The notes under the pieces: model-generated
Seen by the model: the letters and a program-made list of their open reading frames with translations, nothing else
The model's database searches: none
What the model was told of the DNA's origin: nothing
Shown: one piece after another, positions 58,501 through 64,000 of the stretch
Layout: every line of letters starts with the position of its first letter
Numbering within the stretch: position 1 is the first letter of the stretch
Source of the DNA: Argentina anserina
Lineage: Eukaryota; Streptophyta; Magnoliopsida; Rosales; Rosaceae
Length of the DNA: 64,000 nt
NCBI RefSeq assembly: GCF_933775445.1
Contig: NC_065877.1
Span: 20,460,001-20,524,000 of the forward strand
Reading direction: 5' to 3'
Made by a program: the position numbers and the translations under genes

Positions 58501-60307
58501 GAATGAGAGGAGCATTGTAAGGAAGACGTTCATTTATCCCAATGTTCTTCAAGGCAGTGTCCACTCGGCGTAAAAATTTTGGTACACCTTTCCAAATCGT
58601 CTCGTGAAAGTAGCTCATTCCTGCCCTCATTTCATCTTGAGGGGTTGGAGGAGTCCTTCGGATTTCGTCAGTACGGAATGCAGCTTGAATCTAAATTAGA
58701 TAAATAAATATTATTCATCAAATTTGGATAAAAATTTATTCCTGCAGATCCCGTCAGGGTATACTGGAGTAACTGAACCGCCTATTAATATTTGAGAGAG
58801 GGAAGGCAAGAGGGGTTGGGATGTTGGTAATGGCAGCTATCATACAAATTAAATCAGCATAGGTCAATGGACTTAAAATTTATATTCAAATTTGTGCAAG
58901 ACTCTATGAAACAGCATATACCGATCGAGTACATAGTATCAATAAAATGGCACTCAGTCAAACTCAATCAATTTGTCATTCATCATACCTCCCTTTGTAG
59001 AGCCTCATCTAGTTCTTGCTTATCATCAGGTGTGATATCTTTGGCATATAACTGCGTCAAACAATTTCTCACCCTGGAAAGGACAAAATAACAAAATAAA
59101 GAAATACTATGTCAATAACACAGCCATCAACACATCAGAGTAGGTCGGCTACATAAGATAAGCAAACCAGATGGAGAATGAACCTTGCATGCTTTTGAAG
59201 CAAAGATCTACGAACAGACTGAGTAGGATGTGCAGTTAGAACCAAGTCTACAGTCTGATTCTTCAATTCATCAAAAACTTCTTGTGGTGACTTCTTCAGT
59301 TGCCCCACAAGCTTTTTGAAAGTTTCTTCAATATCCGACTCTGTTGTAGCATTTGCTTCATCAACAAAATCTCCCTTCTTCAACTTTATCCTTCTTCGAT
59401 ATGCAATCTGAACTTCTTCGGCCAAATTGGCCAAGTTAAGCATGTGGGAAAAAGATTTGGCAACAACAATGGAATCCCCAGGATCCAAACTTGTAAACAC
59501 CTTTCCAAGTTCCTCCAACTTTTTAGGGTCCTGCTTTCCTTCATATTCTGCGGATAGCTCATACAAATCTTGGACCTATAGCAAATTAGATCCCAAAGTT
59601 CAATAAATACATCTATCATCAATTCATCATATATGCTCACTTAATAAGCCCCAATCCTAAAAACGCCATTGTAGCACCTGACAGCCCAAAACCGTTTAAG
59701 TGAAATGTCATAGACAAACAAATTCATTACTATTTTCTCTGTTAATCAATAATAAGTCAAAACCTCGTCCTCTTTACAACTCTGAGCAGTACAAAGGAAT
59801 GACATTTGGAGGTTTTTTCAATGCAATTAACAATAAAGAATGACAGCTGAATTACAAACAAAAAGGCATGATGCTTTACAAGATACTCCCAAGTTTTAAA
59901 CAAGCATTATAGTTAGTGAACAAACAAAGCGATAACATCAAGGTTTGGTACCAGAAGAACAAAACATAAAACAGTAGAGCATACATAACAAACACAAAAC
60001 AACAACTAACACTCGATCAAAACTAACACGGTAACTATCACAAAGTGAACTGACTGAACTCCATAAGCAGTCAATGGTAATTCAACCTAAATAAACAACT
60101 AATCAAAGCAGAGAAAAGAAGGGACTTGAAATTCAATACCGTTTCTCTGAGATCCTCCCCATGTAAATCCTGAAGAATATCAAGGAAGCGATCCAACAAC
60201 AAAGCGTCATATTCAATGAGTTTGTCATCCTCAGACACCTTCCCTGGTGCCAACAGCCTCAGCTGTGCATCAATTGAAGCCATCTTCTCCAAGTTCCTCG
60301 CTGCCAT
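55555..60307 (-). CDS. PPC: Phosphoenolpyruvate carboxylase, plant type
   Basis: Ten coding exons on the minus strand: 60140-60307, 59184-59575, 58989-59073, 58468-58690, 58235-58338, 58063-58150, 57593-57747, 56470-57468, 55980-56366, 55555-55839. All junctions are GT..AG and phases close to give 961 aa, the usual length. The enzyme carboxylates PEP with bicarbonate to oxaloacetate in the cytosol, feeding the TCA cycle, pH balance and nitrogen assimilation. Visible: N-terminal phosphorylation motif [11 protein letters not shown] (Ser11), the catalytic VLTAHPTQ (His at about 172), the Gly-rich [12 protein letters not shown] (about 632-643) and the C-terminal QNTG of plant-type enzymes, target of allosteric regulation. 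Plant-type (phosphorylatable) rather than bacterial-type. No lesion. It looks like a non-photosynthetic C3 isoform, but kinetics cannot be read from sequence. Confidence 0.97.
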
Positions 60308-60720
60308 GGTTACCTTGTCTCTCTCTGCCTTTACGGGTTTCTGGGTTACTCTGTATTTGACTTTTTTTAACCAGCACAGAACTGCATGGCAATGAATCAA
60401 AACCCAGAAATCCTCACGGAAAACAGAGTAGAGCAAACGGGTATTCAGATGAAGTAAAGTAGAAACGGTATTGAAGTAGAGCACAAACTCAGTGAAGAGA
60501 AGGAGGGGCGATATATAATGGGGAAAAAGAAAGAGGAGAAGAAAGAGTGAGGCGAAGCAAGCGAAACCCGTGAGGACCCAGGTGAAGAGAAACGGGTAGC
60601 TTATGATCGGTGCACGAGAAAGTACAGAGGATTAGAGATGGAGGGTTTTGATCACGGAAGGGTCAGACAGAAGAGAAGTGAGACTGTTGTGTGTGTCTGT
60701 GTGGTTGGTTGGTGATGAAA
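60308..60720 (-). other. 5' untranslated region of PEPC (inferred)
   Basis: Roughly 400 bases lie between the TATA box and the ATG. On the minus strand an acceptor-like ttgccatgcag occurs near 60390, so a leader intron is possible. No upstream reading frame of note was identified. Confidence 0.4.
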
Positions 60721-60750
60721 AGCAGGACTCTTTTTCTGTGTTGGACTTGA

Positions 60751-60757
60751 ATTTATA
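60751..60757 (-). promoter_or_regulatory. TATA box of PEPC
   Basis: Complement of atttata (TATAAAT in context ctctataaattc). It predicts transcription start near 60720, about 410 bases upstream of the ATG. Confidence 0.55.
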
Positions 60758-60789
60758 GAGAAATAGAAGAGAAAGAGCCATTTTACAAG

Positions 60790-61691
60790 TAAAGTGGGTA
60801 ACTCGGACCCGAGCCTTAAATTTATCAATTTATGATTTTACATTTTCACAACGAAACACTTTCCAATTTCTTTTACAAAATACACTCAAAATCGGAACTG
60901 TATAGTGCAAATTAGAATTATTGTAACAAAAAAAATTGAATTAAATATTTTTTAAAATGATAAAAAAACTGAAATTTAATGTATCGGTCTCATCATGAAA
61001 GAATCATATGCGATATAATCATATAAAATATAAAATAATGAAAAATCAAGTTTTGCTCAAACAACTCCTAATAACAACAAACTCTACAAAATGAATGTGT
61101 AACCTGACTATCTATGAAACCGTATTTTTTCCATCATGACGTGAAACGTTTACCAGAAACACTAGATAACACCTATATATATGATCAAAGAAACCAAGAG
61201 AAAGGCAAATTGTAGCTACATGAAGGGTGCACAATTTTGGAGAGCGGGTAACAAATTCACCTCGCATCACAAACAAACTCACCGTAAGGAGATAAGAGTA
61301 CATGATCCACGCGACCATATTAGTATATTCTCAAGAAATACGAGCTACAATAAACACCTTACGATCCCAATAACTTTCTATACCAAGCATAGAGTGTTCT
61401 CCCTTTTGTCCCAAACTCCCAATAACCATCATACCAATTGGAATACCAATAATATGCTCCACATTACTCTACTTTGATTTTCATGTTTGAAGAAGTGAAA
61501 GAGATGATCGATGAGAGGACATGCTAAGTACATGATCGACCAGCTACTCTCCTAAGATGCTAATCTGGTAGAACATTGAATAATAGCTAGTCAATCTGTG
61601 TTTGTTAGTGGTAGCCAAACATGATTTATAACGACCCACGAATTTACAAGGGATGTCGTTTTAAATGAGTTTATGCCCGTTAAACTAATTT
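60790..61691. other. No gene; upstream of PEPC
   Basis: AT-rich non-coding sequence. The frames at 61112-61477 are chance. Confidence 0.5.
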
Positions 61692-61694
61692 CAA

Positions 61695-61834
61695 TACTAC
61701 TATAATATGGAGCAAATCTAGTTTTATATGTGTGGCCGACAAGAATCACATTAATTTAATATTGAATGTGGCATGTTGCAAAACCTCTATCGGCCACACA
61801 TATAATGTGGTTTTTGCTCCATATTACCGTAGTG
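61695..61834. mobile_element. CACTA-like foldback MITE (140 bp)
   Basis: The right end reads CACTACGGTAATATGGAGC on the complement; the left end reads TACTACTATAATATGGAGC. A long inverted repeat (atatgtgtggccga ... tcggccacacatat) covers much of the element. Three-base duplication CAA at 61692-61694 and 61835-61837. CACTA-type ends and a 3-bp duplication fit the superfamily, although the left end has lost the first C. Confidence 0.75.
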
Positions 61835-61960
61835 CAATAACATATCTAATTTTCAAAAAGAATCGTGGTGTGCATATATAAGTCCTCTTAAACTAAAGTG
61901 CAGTGTCCGATGAGTATATTCCTCAGATCTCACACCTATAGGATCAATTATATCTGTAAT

Positions 61961-62520
61961 CAGTGTTCTAAATATCGGATATATCGGCCGATATATCGGC
62001 GATATATCGCCGATATTTAGAAAACGATACGATATCGCCATATCGGTTGACTATATCGGTCAACGGTCAAATATCGGTCAAATCCCGATATATCGGTCAA
62101 ATATCGGTCAAACTCCGATATATCGGTCAAATATCGGTCAAACTTTGAATTTTTTTATTATTTTCTCAATTTTTGTTTAATTTTTTAATATTTATTTCCC
62201 TTTTTTTTTTGAAAAACTTTTTTTTTTCATTTTTTCATATATATTTTAAATATATATGATGAATTTTAAGTCTAAATAATCATTCTTAAATGCCTATTTT
62301 TATTATTAGATGTCGTTCGTGTACTTTAATTGTCATTAAATCAAGTATTTATTTTCTTTAATTTACTTAGTAGCGTTTTTTTAGTTTATTTGATACATAT
62401 TGAAGTATAATTTTATAAATTTTATTGAAAATAAGCAAATCCGATAAAACCGATATATCCCCCAATATATCGTTTTATCTCTCGACCGATACGATACCAA
62501 AAACGATATTTAGACCATTG
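61961..62520. mobile_element. hAT-type MITE (560 bp) with ATATCGG repeats
   Basis: Ends CAGTGTTCTAAATATCG and CAATGGTCTAAATATCG (complement), with a perfect 8-bp duplication TCTGTAAT at 61953-61960 and 62521-62528. Near the left end atatcggtcaa is repeated many times; a 30-bp unit (ccgatatatcggtcaaatat...) repeats at 62085 and 62115. No coding frame. The right end carries matching cgatatatc words. Confidence 0.93.
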
Positions 62521-62528
62521 TCTGTAAT

Positions 62529-64000
62529 TGACTGATTGTGTAGTTGTAGGGAATGGTACTTTGTACCAACAATGCTCAAGATAAAGAAAAGTAAACAAAA
62601 AATATCTAAACGTAAGTTAAGTGGAAGAAGTTAGATATAGAATATGCCCAAGTATATGCGAACAAGAAATTAATTTTGTTTGGAGTGTAAGAAGATGGTT
62701 GATGTTACTCGAAATATCCCATTGGGAAAGGAATCACTTTTGAGCAAGGTATAATAAGATGATTGTTTTCCTTTGCCCAATTGGTGGAAATAAAGCCTAA
62801 AATGGACAATATTAAATTATATCCCCACCTTATGCTTAAAAAGTTAAAATGGACAATTATTCCCACTTTGTTTGGATAGTTACTATAATATGTACACCAA
62901 CTTAACCATCGATTAATATAATACTAGCTGTGAGGGCGTCTCTTGAGGCTGTGTTGTAATTATTTGTTGTATTGTAGTAATTGTACCATAAAAATAAAAA
63001 ATAAAAATCTACTTCACCGGGTCTCATAATAGAAATAGTCAAGATATTTAACCTTAAATTTGATTAGTGATCACCGTGACGATTTAGTTTTATTTTTTTA
63101 ATCATAAATGTAAGTAGAAGAAAACTTGAGTAACTTAGATGATAATTTCTTTCCTCATATCGATTGATTTAAGATTATCATGAATTTGAAATTAGGGCAT
63201 CCAAAAATATGGGCATCTTATTTTTGTAATTAAAAAGACCACCTCTTCAATATTTGTGATGCCATCTAGTTAGTCGGTATAGATTATATCTCACACACTT
63301 TTGATTAGGTGAGCTAAAGAAATGAACCAGGGGTCATATGCATTGTCTCCAACTTCCTGAAATAAATGAAATATTACATCCAAAAAAGAAATCAGCAACT
63401 AAAATGTGAGTCATAATCAAAAAGAAACTTTCTCGATCATCAAATTCCTTTCTTGTTCCATTTGGAAATGGAAAGAAGCCATCTACATTTTCATATTTTG
63501 CCCTTAGGATTATGTCAAGAGGCATTTTCTCGTCAATTTATTAAAATTTGGATTTTCTGTGATGCAATCATAAAAGTTGATTGCTAGGTTTTTTTAGTTT
63601 CTTTCCTCTTGTTCTATGGTTCATAAGACCCAATGTACCACACAAAAATATACATGAATAAATAAACAATTATAAAGGCTGATATTATTTCTGTAATTTA
63701 GTTATCCACAACAAAAGATATAAAGTACGTACATAAGTTGTCTGAAGGAAAATTTAAACAAAAAATAGTAATGAAAACGAATTATTGATCAAAAGAAATT
63801 TATCCGTGTACAATACACATAATATAAGCAGAGTCTCAGCTCATAAGCTCATTAGGTGGATTTGATTCAACTTATCTGATACGCAGGTGGATGTATAGCC
63901 ATTCGTTTTCAAAGTTAAACCTGTGGCTGTCCGTACAACTAGAACAAGTGATAAGAAACCTGTGGATCTGGAATAGTCAACAGTCAACACAACACCATAC
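62529..64000. other. No gene
   Basis: AT-rich DNA to the end of the window. The frame at 63334-63525 is short and unrecognised. Confidence 0.5.

Noticed and set aside
61961..62200. CRISPR-like array
   Set aside because: The repeats are contiguous atatcgg words without spacers, lie inside a MITE with an 8-bp duplication, and the genome is a plant's.
1..64000. tRNA, rRNA or other structured RNA genes
   Set aside because: No cloverleaf-type sequence or ribosomal RNA signature was noticed while reading; a covariance-model search would be needed to exclude degenerate copies.

Overview
This is a plant nuclear genome window: intron-rich genes with GT..AG junctions, an AT-rich background, plant-only families (SAUR, heavy-metal-associated isoprenylated protein, plant-type PEP carboxylase, the green-lineage protein CGL160) and heavy transposon load. 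The proteins look like those of a eudicot, probably a rosid; Rosaceae is a guess that the sequence alone does not prove.

Layout. The first 33 kb is a decaying tandem cluster of SAUR (small auxin up RNA) genes on the minus strand, pulled apart by transposons. Five SAUR copies or remnants are visible: 3.7 kb (C-terminal frameshift), 11.0 kb (C-terminal fragment), 23.4 kb (nonsense codon), 29.5 kb (intact) and 32.0 kb (intact). Between them lie a truncated plus-strand Copia element (9.09-10.77 kb), two nested minus-strand Copia elements (A, 12199-22911, interrupted by B, 16910-22282, each with a perfect 5-bp target-site duplication), and copies of a long-LTR family (5.6-9.1 kb inverted, 24.2-26.6 kb with a perfect 5-bp duplication, 27.0-29.3 kb, and 49.0-52.2 kb).

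From 33 kb to 47 kb the window is genic: a heavy-metal-associated isoprenylated protein (minus), EMC4 of the ER membrane protein complex (minus, six coding exons) and a CGL160-like thylakoid ATP-synthase assembly factor (plus). The sixth intron of the CGL160-like gene carries a 1.5-kb hAT-type element with a captured, broken TORTIFOLIA1-like fragment, and its 3' end looks damaged. From 47 to 54 kb there are transposon remnants nested three deep (an L1-like LINE derivative, a long-LTR element inside it, a hAT MITE inside that), followed by a broken GTE/BET-like gene fragment. From 55.5 to 60.3 kb there is a complete ten-exon plant-type PEP carboxylase gene (minus, 961 aa). The last 3.2 kb holds two more MITEs and no gene.

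The genes do not form a pathway. They are ordinary independent plant loci, apart from the SAUR copies, which come from local duplication. I see no evidence for a wholly new biological system. The most interesting items are the gene-capturing hAT element inside the CGL160-like intron, the three hAT elements that share ends but not interiors, the G-tract expansion at the integrase active-site motif of both nested Copia elements, and the unusual leader sequences of those elements.
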